A stretch of 15,775 nucleotides of DNA, from positions 1 to 15,775 of the forward strand of contig CAIXQV010000534.1 of assembly GCA_903921605.1 (NCBI GenBank). Direction: 5' to 3'. Position 1 is the stretch's first letter; each line of letters begins with the position of its first letter. Under the pieces are notes generated by a model. The model searched no databases, was not told the origin of the DNA, and saw nothing but the letters and a program-made list of their open reading frames with translations. Positions 1-5,745 of the stretch are shown here, piece after piece. Origin of the DNA: an uncultured Planctomycetaceae bacterium (lineage in GTDB: Bacteria; Planctomycetota; Planctomycetia; Planctomycetales; Planctomycetaceae). The position numbers and the translations under genes were made by a program.

Positions 1-74
1 CGTTCATAGAGCGCCTCGTGCATCATTTCGCGAAAGCCGGTGCGGTTATCGAGCCAGTTAATCAATGAATTCAT
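1..74 (-). CDS. Cytochrome b (b/b6-type) N-terminus, partial
   Basis: Only the first 24 codons are in the window; the gene runs off the left edge. The reading frame from the ATG at 74 begins MNSLINWLDNRTGF and continues REMMHEALYE, which resembles the amphipathic N-terminal helix of cytochrome b of bc-type complexes (the pattern 'WLDxRTGxRE...LxE'). It lies 108 bases downstream of a Rieske gene on the same strand, the usual Rieske-cytochrome b order. The product would be the quinol-oxidising, heme b-bearing membrane subunit. No strong Shine-Dalgarno is visible before this ATG. The fragment is too short to distinguish cytochrome b from b6, so the call rests on the N-terminal pattern plus context. 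Confidence 0.7.
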   Translation of the reverse strand, partial: MNSLINWLDNRTGFREMMHEALYE

Positions 75-182
75 CGGGAATGAGCTTTCGAAGTCAGCCG
101 TGCGAAGATATTCGAGTGCAGAAGGGAGAGGTCAGTGCCGGGTGAGCGGCGAACTGACCGGGGAAGGCTTTTCTCCCGTAAA

Positions 183-827
183 TCAAACGGCAATCTTTTC
201 AGCCGTCGCGCCGCGGAATTTCTGGTATCGCACCCAGATCTCCTGACCTGCAGGATCGTCCGCTCCATTGGTTCGCATTGAAACTTCCAGACTGTCCATA
301 TCGCGAGGAGGAATCTCGTTGGTCTTCTTGCCATCCAAAGCAAATGCACTCGTGTGACATGGGCAAAAGAAGTCCTGCTCTGCGGGGCGGAAGTCGACAG
401 AACAGCCAAGGTGCGGGCAAATCGAATTGAACGCCAGAATCGGTCCATCGCCGACTTTTCGCAGCCAGATGCTGCCGGCCGGAACATTCTTAAAGCGATT
501 CCAGGCATCGATGATATCGTCGAGAACTGTAACAGCCACAGGAGTTCCGTCGGCTGGTACCGCATCACGGGTCAGGTTCAGCCGGATAAATCCCTTCTCA
601 TCTTTTCGCGAAACTTCGCCGGGCTTGCCGCCTGCTTCTGCGTCTTTCCGCTTGCGAAGAATGGGATCGAGAAAGAACAGGCCGCCCAAAGTGGCCGGAA
701 TCGTCACGATCACAAAGCTCAGCACTGCCGTCACGAAATGCACCAACACACTTCGTCTTGGCGCAAGAGGAGCGTGTCCGTCGGCGGCCGTGGGGCTCGC
801 TTCCGAGGACGATGGTGATGAAGTCAT
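183..827 (-). CDS. Rieske 2Fe-2S subunit of a cytochrome bc-type complex
   Basis: Electron-transfer subunit that takes an electron from quinol at the Qo site and passes it to a c-type cytochrome. With the start at 827 the protein is 214 residues: a short polar N-terminus, one membrane anchor at about 27-50, then the Rieske fold with box I CPHLGC (137-142) and box II CPCHTSAF (155-162), giving the 2-Cys/2-His cluster ligands and the disulfide cysteines. An in-frame extension to 932 exists, but the ATG at 827 has an AGGA about nine bases upstream and leaves a sensible N-terminus, so I prefer it. Box II has Thr where many homologues have Gly (CPCHGS). It is followed by a cytochrome b start at 74. 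The family call is firm; the exact complex subtype is inferred from the neighbour. Confidence 0.93.
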   Translation of the reverse strand: MTSSPSSSEASPTAADGHAPLAPRRSVLVHFVTAVLSFVIVTIPATLGGLFFLDPILRKRKDAEAGGKPGEVSRKDEKGFIRLNLTRDAVPADGTPVAVTVLDDIIDAWNRFKNVPAGSIWLRKVGDGPILAFNSICPHLGCSVDFRPAEQDFFCPCHTSAFALDGKKTNEIPPRDMDSLEVSMRTNGADDPAGQEIWVRYQKFRGATAEKIAV

Positions 828-1207
828 AAGCAAAGATCCTGATATCGGGTCAAGACGCGGTTGTTGCCAACGCGATGAGTTGGTGGGGCTATTGAGGGAT
901 GGTATTTGAAGCAGTTCATCTGCCAAAGACAACCGTCTGCCTGGTGTTTAGGTTCATGCCAGTTAGTAACGCGCCAGTATTAACATTAACGGATCTGCTT
1001 ATCCTTAATTTGGGCAATTGCTGGTGAGCCGAAAGCGAATCGCAGTCGCGTCAATTTTGGCTCCGGTGAAATGAAGTGCGCAGGTTAGAAACGCCGAGTT
1101 CCCGACACCAATTTCTTTCGCCGAAAGGTCAAATTCACGGCGAGTCGTACGGATCCTGAAGTTGAGCTTGAGGCCTTTGTGATTCGGCCCAGGGGGCCAT
1201 TAACATG

Positions 1208-1378
1208 TCAGCCCAAGGCAACGCCCTGGGAACGAGATCCACTGGAATGTTAGAGCCCTGAAAAGGCGGAACAATTGGTGTTTATGATCTCATTCGTCCG
1301 TCTGTCATTGATTTGTGCCGGCCCGTTGGGGATTGGCGTATTCATTGATTTCGTTCCTGGGGCGTTGCCCCAGGCTGA
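1208..1378. repeat. Pair of inverted hairpin repeats (BIME-like)
   Basis: The 32 bases at 1208-1239 match the reverse complement of 1347-1378 at 26 of 32 positions. Each arm is itself a hairpin with an 8-base stem: CCCAAGGC-AAC-GCCCTGGG (1212-1230, one A·C mismatch) and CCTGGGGC-GTT-GCCCCAGG (1356-1374, perfect). Two of the differing stem positions change on both sides so that pairing is kept. The layout of two hairpin units in opposite orientation resembles REP/BIME elements. Genome copy number cannot be seen from one window. Confidence 0.6.
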
Positions 1379-1438
1379 GTTGTGGTTGCGCCATTCGGGG
1401 CGGAATCCTGGTTTTCTCCAGGCTCGTCATTCAATCAG

Positions 1439-1459
1439 CCGGAACGCGTTAGCGTCCGG
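1439..1459. repeat. Small hairpin, likely interspersed repeat
   Basis: CCGGAACGC-GTTA-GCGTCCGG forms an 8-base-pair stem with one bulged A. It has no T-run on either side, so it does not look like a terminator. It resembles short hairpins I recognise from planctomycete intergenic regions, but that cannot be checked here. Confidence 0.45.
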
Positions 1460-1508
1460 TTCTTTCTGTTCTCCGCCCAGCGTTCAAGATCAATCAAGCA
1501 TGGCCAAC

Positions 1509-1537
1509 AAAAAAGGGGCTCTGAAATTCAGAGCCCC
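1509..1537 (-). terminator. Rho-independent terminator of the cytochrome c'-like gene
   Basis: Perfect 11-base-pair inverted repeat GGGGCTCTGAA / TTCAGAGCCCC around a single A (1515-1537). Read on the minus strand the stem is followed by TTTTTT (1514-1509). It sits about 40 bases past the stop of the minus-strand cytochrome gene that ends at 1577, so it terminates that transcript. Confidence 0.9.
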
Positions 1538-1576
1538 TCGCGACCTCACCAGGATGAAGCATTCGCAAAACTGATT

Positions 1577-2059
1577 CTACGGCTGCAGGATATGCTTGCC
1601 GTTCTCGAACTGCTTGTGACATGCGTTGCAGCTGTCGAGCATAGTTTTCCAGGCACCGGTTGCAGCTTCGAAATCTTTGGCCTTGGCCGCGCCGTAGAGC
1701 TTCGCGCCGTGCTCTTTGGAAGCTGTTGCATGCTTAACCCAGTCTTCTCCATGTTCTTTCGGAGCTCGACCGTAAAGCAGGTTGCAGCTTTCTGCCAGAA
1801 TCAAAGCATCAGACTTAACAGCCTTCCAGCCTTTGTTGTCGGCAGGAGCAGCCGCCATACTCTGCTTGAGCCGCAGATAGGTTGGCTGGAAAACGTATTC
1901 CATAAACTCATGCATGCTGTCTTCAACTGGAACGACTTCGCCGTCAACCGGAGAAGTTCGCGGAGCATAGCCAGCGGTCACCGAAGCGTTTGAAGACATC
2001 GCCACAGTAGCGCACAGTCCCGCCAGAGCGAGACACAGATAACCAGTCATACGTTTCAT
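1577..2059 (-). CDS. Exported cytochrome c'-like protein
   Basis: Small periplasmic c-type heme protein of 160 residues. It has a signal peptide (MKRMTGYLCLALAGLCATVA...), an alpha-helical body, and the heme attachment site CNACH (144-148) close to the C-terminus, which is the placement seen in the cytochrome c'/b562 four-helix family. Internal Cys92 (AESCNLLYG) is additional. Helix 1 (SMHEFMEYVFQPTYLRLK, about 48-65) would place the distal side residue. The exported form is expected to transfer electrons or bind gases such as NO; the exact role is not shown. A GTG at 2068 could extend it by three residues, but AAGG lies only 3 bases before it; the ATG at 2059 has that AAGG 12 bases upstream, a little far. 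It is a single-gene transcript ending at a strong terminator at 1537-1509. Confidence 0.85.
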   Translation of the reverse strand: MKRMTGYLCLALAGLCATVAMSSNASVTAGYAPRTSPVDGEVVPVEDSMHEFMEYVFQPTYLRLKQSMAAAPADNKGWKAVKSDALILAESCNLLYGRAPKEHGEDWVKHATASKEHGAKLYGAAKAKDFEAATGAWKTMLDSCNACHKQFENGKHILQP

Positions 2060-2217
2060 TCGGATCACATACCTTCGGAGTAAAAGATTTTATTCTCTGT
2101 ACGGTGTAACTTAAGAACGGGTGTTCGTGGGATACCTTTTTGAGTTCGCCTCAATCGTGGCCGCGCACTGAATAAGCACTTAACATGTTGGCTTTGAATC
2201 GGTTTCTGTCGAGGCTT

Positions 2218-3888
2218 CTATGGATTCCCGCTTCGAGAACGAACGGAAAATTCCAGGCTCGATTCCGCCACCTGCTGGCTGAGGTAATCTCTAAGCATGA
2301 TTCGCATTCGATATTTGCCTTCCAGAGCCGGCAATGTCAATTCAAAGCTCTGAAAATAATCTGTCCGTTCCACATCGCAAAGGTCTTCAATCTGAAGTAC
2401 CTGAATTTTCTCCAGGACCTCATCATCACCTTCGCGCATGAATTCAATGCGGGCTGCAAACTCTGATCGATACTTGCCGTCGTCGGTCAGCTCAGATTGA
2501 AAATTCTGAAGTTCGGTATACACGAGTACTCGCTGGCCAGGCTCAAAATTTGAAGTCGGAAACGCGACGACATTACCAAAGCCATCAATACGATCGCACA
2601 ACATGGATCGCTGAATTGTGAGACGTGACAGGGGCTGAATTTTCTTGGACGCGGTCCGCAGATGACGCAGGGACTCCGTCAGTTGCTCTGTGCGATCAGC
2701 ATCCCCCGATGTTTCTCGATAACTGTTCATGGACATCATCAATGATTGCCAGAACTCCTGTTCTTCTTCCGGAAGCGATTCAATAATGCGGACTGACTCG
2801 GCCGACTTTCCAGCGATCATATACAGCAGTCGGAGATCCGTCTGTTTCTGACGCCATTCGGCTGCTCGATCTGCTTCGCCGGACATCTTTTGAGGCCATG
2901 CCGACAGTTCGGCCTCCAGTTCCTGAATCGCTGATTGTATATGCGAGTTTTCGGGAGTGAGTTCAGTCACCGGAGGCTGCTGCGGCAAACCCAAATCGGC
3001 CGACTGCTGACCTGCGTCGGGGCTGGCCGGGACGAGATGACTCTCCGTGCCGGGGGCCATCGGCTCTTCTCGATCCTTCAGCAAACCAAAGGGGTCTGGC
3101 CAGCGGCGAATCTGCTTGCGAAGTTTGTCGGTGTTCTCGTCGATCCGAGGATTATACAAGCCGCGAAGACGGTCCAGCATCGTTGGTTCTGTAGTCACCT
3201 CAGGCTGCTCAATCGCAGTTGATGCTCCGTTCTCAACGGATGCGGAATTCAGTGCATTCGTATTCTCGCTGATCTCGCCCGGAGAAGTTGCTGCAGCGGG
3301 TTGAGCGGAGATCATCGCACCTGAGTTCGGGATCTCCGTGTCGGTTCTCATCGCTTCCGCAGAATTCAGCAACCCACTGGATCGAGGATCGGGCTGCCAT
3401 GCCGGACCACTGGCGTTCCATGGCGAAGCATTCTTCTCCGGAGTTCCGGGCAAGGACGATGAAGAGTGGTTGGTCTCAGAGAGTTCTGAATGTCCCGTAG
3501 AAGGAACTGCTGTCGGTGAAGACTTTTGGTTCAATATCGGCACGGGTCGACCAAGCCTTGCTTTTGGCTGAGCAAAGGCATGCCCTGAGACGGGGCGAAT
3601 GCGACTTTGATCGGATCGAGTTGCCGAGTCATTTCGCGGCGGCGCGGATGTCGCTGTGGAATAGTGATCGTCATTCCGCAACAACTGTTCCCGTAGCGAA
3701 CTATCCTGAGATCGAACTGTGGTGACTTCGTGGCTGGCTGAACCACTTCGATCTGATTTTATGGGGAGGAAGACCTGCGGAGTCACGCAACCACAAAGCA
3801 ACATCGTCGCGCAGAGCAGCAAAGCACGTGCACGCTTTTGAAGCGCGAGAGCGATTTGATGGTTGCTTGATTGATGATCACCCGGCAT
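2218..3888 (-). CDS. Large lipoprotein of unknown function, planctomycete-type C-terminal domain
   Basis: About 556 residues from the ATG at 3888. The N-terminus is a basic stretch, a hydrophobic core and a lipobox-like LLCGC, so Cys34 would be the lipidated residue. Residues about 40-280 are low-complexity, rich in Ser, Pro, Asn and Thr, and probably disordered. A helical stretch near 310-420 contains several charged heptad-like segments (AIQELEAELSAWPQKM). The last ~130 residues look like a folded beta domain (FEPGQRVLVYTELQNF, then YRMRIMLRDYLS). I recognise this C-terminal pattern only from uncharacterised planctomycete proteins; no enzymatic motif is visible. A longer frame starts at 3966, but it would bury the lipoprotein signal, so I prefer 3888 although no clear Shine-Dalgarno is present. 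Likely a cell-envelope structural or binding protein. Confidence 0.72.
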   Translation of the reverse strand: MPGDHQSSNHQIALALQKRARALLLCATMLLCGCVTPQVFLPIKSDRSGSASHEVTTVRSQDSSLREQLLRNDDHYSTATSAPPRNDSATRSDQSRIRPVSGHAFAQPKARLGRPVPILNQKSSPTAVPSTGHSELSETNHSSSSLPGTPEKNASPWNASGPAWQPDPRSSGLLNSAEAMRTDTEIPNSGAMISAQPAAATSPGEISENTNALNSASVENGASTAIEQPEVTTEPTMLDRLRGLYNPRIDENTDKLRKQIRRWPDPFGLLKDREEPMAPGTESHLVPASPDAGQQSADLGLPQQPPVTELTPENSHIQSAIQELEAELSAWPQKMSGEADRAAEWRQKQTDLRLLYMIAGKSAESVRIIESLPEEEQEFWQSLMMSMNSYRETSGDADRTEQLTESLRHLRTASKKIQPLSRLTIQRSMLCDRIDGFGNVVAFPTSNFEPGQRVLVYTELQNFQSELTDDGKYRSEFAARIEFMREGDDEVLEKIQVLQIEDLCDVERTDYFQSFELTLPALEGKYRMRIMLRDYLSQQVAESSLEFSVRSRSGNP

Positions 3889-4161
3889 CGTGACGGTGAG
3901 TCCGAAGATGGTGTTTTCAGAGTGACGACAGGACGCGAGACCAGAGAGCCGGCCATTAGCGCCCATCTTGAACTGTATTTCTGGTCGCGGAATCCGAACA
4001 CATCGGATTGCCGGGCCGGAAGGCTCAAGCCAAAACGTGGCCGACGCGGTGAGGGAGTTCCGGCGAAAACAGCCGCTTATTTCAGTCGCCCGGGAGCTTT
4101 GGGAGGTCTGGGCTTGCTTTGAATTTCAGAGGAAACCGCCGACTGTGCCCTAAAGTGGATG

Positions 4162-4190
4162 TTGACATCGACTTTTTGTGCCGATAGGAT
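4162..4190 (+). promoter_or_regulatory. Sigma70-type promoter of the DUF3365 heme protein gene
   Basis: Consensus -35 TTGACA (4162-4167), a 17-base spacer, then TAGGAT as -10 (4185-4190). The predicted start of transcription is near 4197, about 90 bases before the ATG at 4289. Confidence 0.7.
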
Positions 4191-4191
4191 C

Positions 4192-4219
4192 CTAAACTGG
4201 ATCATAGTGTCCAGTTTAG
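4192..4219. promoter_or_regulatory. Perfect palindrome over the transcription start, candidate operator
   Basis: CTAAACTGGA (4192-4201), an 8-base spacer, then TCCAGTTTAG (4210-4219): a perfect 10-base inverted repeat starting two bases after the -10 box. A near copy of one half (CCTAAAGTGGA, 4149-4159, one mismatch to CCTAAACTGGA) lies just before the -35 box, 42 bases upstream. This layout fits a repressor operator with an auxiliary half-site; a 5' UTR stem-loop is the alternative. Confidence 0.55.
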
Positions 4220-4288
4220 TCGCGACTTGGGAATCAGACGTTCCTTGTTGCCTCCCTCAGAGTCCTTCCCGTCAATAAAGGAGAAGCC

Positions 4289-4840
4289 ATGGTCAAGCGA
4301 GTTTTAGTGTCTGGTCTGATTCTGGGAGCTTGCGTCGCTCTGCTTTCCACAATCGTTTCCAATCAGGGAACTGCCGAAGAAGCAAAGAAGAAGGTTCCTC
4401 CGCAGGACGCCGCCGTCGAGCGTGCTCGGCGCGAAGTGCGGATGCTGGATGACATCTACAAGACGGCGGTCGTTCTTGTGACCGAACACTACGTAAAGAC
4501 GGACACCGACCTCGCCGCCGGCAGCGCGTTCAAGGTGCTGTTCGAATCCATCGCGAAAAAGGGCTGGCATGAAGCGCGACTGGTTGACGCCACCGGTCAT
4601 CCTTACAGCGACTTGAATCTTCCTAAAGAAGGTTTCGAAAAGAAGGCGATCGCCGAGTTGCTGGCTGGCAAGCCATCGTACGATCAGGTCATCACCGAAG
4701 ATGGCAAACGTTATCTTCTGGCCGCGACAGCGATCCCGGTTGTGATGGAGAAGTGCATCATGTGCCACGAAAATTATCGCAACGTAGAAAAAGGCAAAGC
4801 CATCGGCGCGATTAGCTACAAAGTGCCGGTTCAGGAATAG
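4289..4840 (+). CDS. Exported Tll0287-like (DUF3365) c-type heme protein
   Basis: 183 residues. A signal peptide or membrane anchor at 1-29 is followed by a Tll0287-like/DUF3365 domain (about 45-182) with one heme attachment motif CIMCH (156-160). The pattern 'RLVDATGHPYSDLNLPKEGFEKKAI' in the middle and the late CxxCH are typical of this family, which adopts a PAS-like sensor fold binding a c-type heme in the periplasm. Here it stands alone, without a kinase or cyclase domain, so it may be a soluble heme sensor subunit or an electron carrier. A clear AAAGGAG lies six bases before the ATG. It has its own promoter with a palindrome and a strong downstream terminator, so it is a separately controlled monocistronic gene placed next to the sulfide island. 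Confidence 0.85.
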   Translation: MVKRVLVSGLILGACVALLSTIVSNQGTAEEAKKKVPPQDAAVERARREVRMLDDIYKTAVVLVTEHYVKTDTDLAAGSAFKVLFESIAKKGWHEARLVDATGHPYSDLNLPKEGFEKKAIAELLAGKPSYDQVITEDGKRYLLAATAIPVVMEKCIMCHENYRNVEKGKAIGAISYKVPVQE

Positions 4841-4844
4841 AAGC

Positions 4845-4861
4845 CCCACATTTGAAGTGGG
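4845..4861 (+). terminator. Weak hairpin just after the DUF3365 gene
   Basis: CCCAC-atttgaa-GTGGG, only five pairs, followed by a mixed ATTGTATTG rather than a clean T-run. It could slow transcription, but the real terminator is probably the long hairpin at 4991-5042. Confidence 0.3.
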
Positions 4862-4990
4862 ATTGTATTGTGAACGGAGTCGGATATAAGTCATTTGGCG
4901 AGCGAGACGTGTATCACTTGCCAGAATGACAACGATCGGAAGACTGATTGAATCGCAACGCAGCCGAAGGCTGACTGCGAGTTGATACGT

Positions 4991-5042
4991 AAGCCGACGC
5001 GATGCAGACCTTCAAAAGGCCTGCATCGCGTCGGCTTTTTTT
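4991..5042 (+). terminator. Strong rho-independent terminator
   Basis: A perfect 17-base-pair stem: AAGCCGACGCGATGCAG (4991-5007) pairs with CTGCATCGCGTCGGCTT (5021-5037), with a short loop, followed by seven T (5036-5042). It separates the heme protein transcript from the ArsR-led cluster. Confidence 0.93.
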
Positions 5043-5162
5043 ATTGTTTGTTTTGTGTGTGGAGGGGGCGCGAGTTCAATCATTCAGTGCGACGCACCGT
5101 CGCAAAAGAGGACGAGGAGAAGGAGTCTCCATTGCGGAATAAAAAAATCTTAAAAAGATTAC

Positions 5163-5190
5163 TTGACATATCGAGATGTTCCGATACATT
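5163..5190 (+). promoter_or_regulatory. Promoter of the ArsR gene
   Basis: TTGACA (5163-5168), 16-base spacer, TACATT (5185-5190), about 22 bases before the ATG at 5212, with an A-rich stretch just upstream (5141-5156). The candidate repressor site lies inside the spacer. Confidence 0.6.
5168..5186. promoter_or_regulatory. Candidate ArsR operator in the arsR promoter
   Basis: Contains ATATC-GA-GATGT (5168-5179), a near-palindrome, and the wider inverted repeat TATCG (5169-5173) / CGATA (5182-5186). It sits between -35 and -10, where a bound ArsR-family dimer would block polymerase. The 10-mer ATATCGAGAT recurs, in reverse orientation, before the rhodanese gene (5705-5716). Confidence 0.55.
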
Positions 5191-5211
5191 TGTCGTGGAG
5201 GCAATCGAAAC

Positions 5212-5532
5212 ATGGCGACGTCAAAGTTGAAACTTACCGAACTCGAAGCTCTGGGCGAAGCGGCGGAGTGTCTGCGGACGCTGGCTCATCCGCATCGGCT
5301 GCGTATGGTTCAGATGCTGCTGCAGGGGGATTTTTCCGTTGGGGAACTTGCGGAAGCGTGTGGTTTGCCGAGTGCAATGGCGTCGGAACATTTGCGTCTG
5401 ATGCAGCGGTGCGGATTTTTAACGAGCGAAAAAAATGGGCGGCAGGTTTTTTACCGAGTCGCTGAGCCTCATCTGAAGCAGATTATGGGCTGCATTGAAC
5501 AACGATTTGGCGTGGCAGCCGAAGCGAAATAG
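5212..5532 (+). CDS. ArsR-family winged-helix repressor
   Basis: 106-residue ArsR/SmtB-type regulator. Core: HPHRLRMVQML (26-36), helix-turn-helix ELAEACGLPSAMASEHLRLM (45-64), then the beta-wing SEKNGRQVFYRV (72-83) and a C-terminal helix. It has four cysteines (20, 50, 67, 94). Cys20 in the first helix and Cys94 in the last could form a redox pair as in persulfide-sensing ArsR proteins (SqrR/BigR), but the positions do not match those proteins exactly, and the metal-binding CxC motif of classical ArsR is missing. The ATG at 5212 follows GGAGG ten bases upstream; a start at 5176 would fall inside the promoter. As first gene of a sulfide/persulfide cluster, a sulfane-sulfur-responsive repressor is the best guess. 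The family call is firm; the ligand is inferred. Confidence 0.88.
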   Translation: MATSKLKLTELEALGEAAECLRTLAHPHRLRMVQMLLQGDFSVGELAEACGLPSAMASEHLRLMQRCGFLTSEKNGRQVFYRVAEPHLKQIMGCIEQRFGVAAEAK

Positions 5533-5554
5533 CGTTTTGTAAAACATGAAACTA

Positions 5555-5627
5555 TAGGTTGGACATTCTTGTCCGACTAAGGTGTTGTCTGGTGGATGTG
5601 TTTCGACGGGCAGGAAGGCCCATCCTA
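5555..5627. repeat. 73-base inverted-repeat element between arsR and rhodanese gene
   Basis: The 26 bases at 5555-5580 match the reverse complement of 5602-5627 at 19 of 26 positions, so the element has imperfect inverted ends (TAGGTTGG and, read inward from the other side, TAGGATGG). Each arm also folds: GGAC-attctt-GTCC on the left and GGGC-aggaag-GCCC on the right; the stems differ by A-T versus G-C while keeping pairing. It resembles an interspersed planctomycete repeat and lies in the ~210-base gap after the ArsR gene. Confidence 0.6.
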
Positions 5628-5704
5628 CTGGAGCACGATGCTCCGCAAGCAGTTGATAATTTTGCCCCCCTGCTTTTTTTACCCAAACATGTCGACTGTT
5701 TACG

Positions 5705-5716
5705 ATATCTCGATAT
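5705..5716. promoter_or_regulatory. Second candidate ArsR site, before the rhodanese gene
   Basis: ATATC-TC-GATAT, an inverted repeat with a 2-base centre; its reverse complement contains the same ATATCGAGAT 10-mer as the ArsR promoter. It lies 29 bases before the ATG at 5746. The nearby promoter boxes are weak (TTTACG at 5699-5704 is one candidate -35), so I assign only the operator. Confidence 0.5.
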
Positions 5717-5745
5717 TTTTGATTTTAGAACAAAGGAGTACTCTG

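Larger units (their letters stand above)
828..1506. other. Long intergenic region with repeat elements, no convincing gene
   Basis: No reading frame here looks like a protein: the plus-strand frames at 1275-1574 and 1382-1993 have no recognisable domain, run through hairpins and overlap the cytochrome c' gene or its terminator. The visible content is the upstream region of the Rieske gene (828 to about 1000, AT-richer), two inverted copies of a 32-base hairpin element (1208-1239 and 1347-1378) and a further hairpin at 1439-1459. Confidence 0.6.
3889..4288. other. Divergent intergenic region between lipoprotein and heme protein genes
   Basis: About 400 bases without a believable gene; the short plus-strand frames at 3871-4122 and 3968-4153 lack any domain. 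It holds a perfect 7-base inverted repeat AATCCGA-acaca-TCGGATT (3991-4009), on the lipoprotein side, and on the other side a promoter with an overlapping palindrome (separate entries). Confidence 0.6.
4841..5162. other. Intergenic region between heme protein and ArsR gene
   Basis: No tRNA or coding pattern is visible. The stretch contains a weak hairpin (4845-4861), a small hairpin CAGCC-gaa-GGCTG (4961-4973), the strong terminator at 4991-5042, a perfect hairpin TGCGACG-CAC-CGTCGCA (5088-5104) without a T-run, and an A-rich segment with AATCTT-aaa-AAGATT (5146-5160) immediately upstream of the ArsR promoter. Confidence 0.6.

Noticed and set aside
828..932. 35-residue N-terminal extension of the Rieske protein
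   Set aside because: The ATG at 827 has a Shine-Dalgarno and gives the normal short N-terminus before the membrane anchor; the extension looks like upstream non-coding sequence.
1275..1993. Overlapping plus-strand reading frames (99 and 203 codons)
   Set aside because: They run through repeat hairpins and the terminator and lie antisense to the cytochrome c' gene; no domain or ribosome site supports them.
4304..4894. Minus-strand frame of 196 codons
   Set aside because: Antisense shadow of the DUF3365 gene, which has signal peptide, CxxCH, promoter and ribosome site.
4841..5211. Possible tRNA or small RNA in the gap before arsR
   Set aside because: The hairpins present do not form a cloverleaf and the main one is a terminator with a T-run.
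5596..5745. Fifty-codon N-terminal extension of the rhodanese
   Set aside because: It crosses the inverted-repeat element and operator, has no ribosome site, and conserved rhodanese sequence begins at the ATG at 5746 behind AAGGAG.
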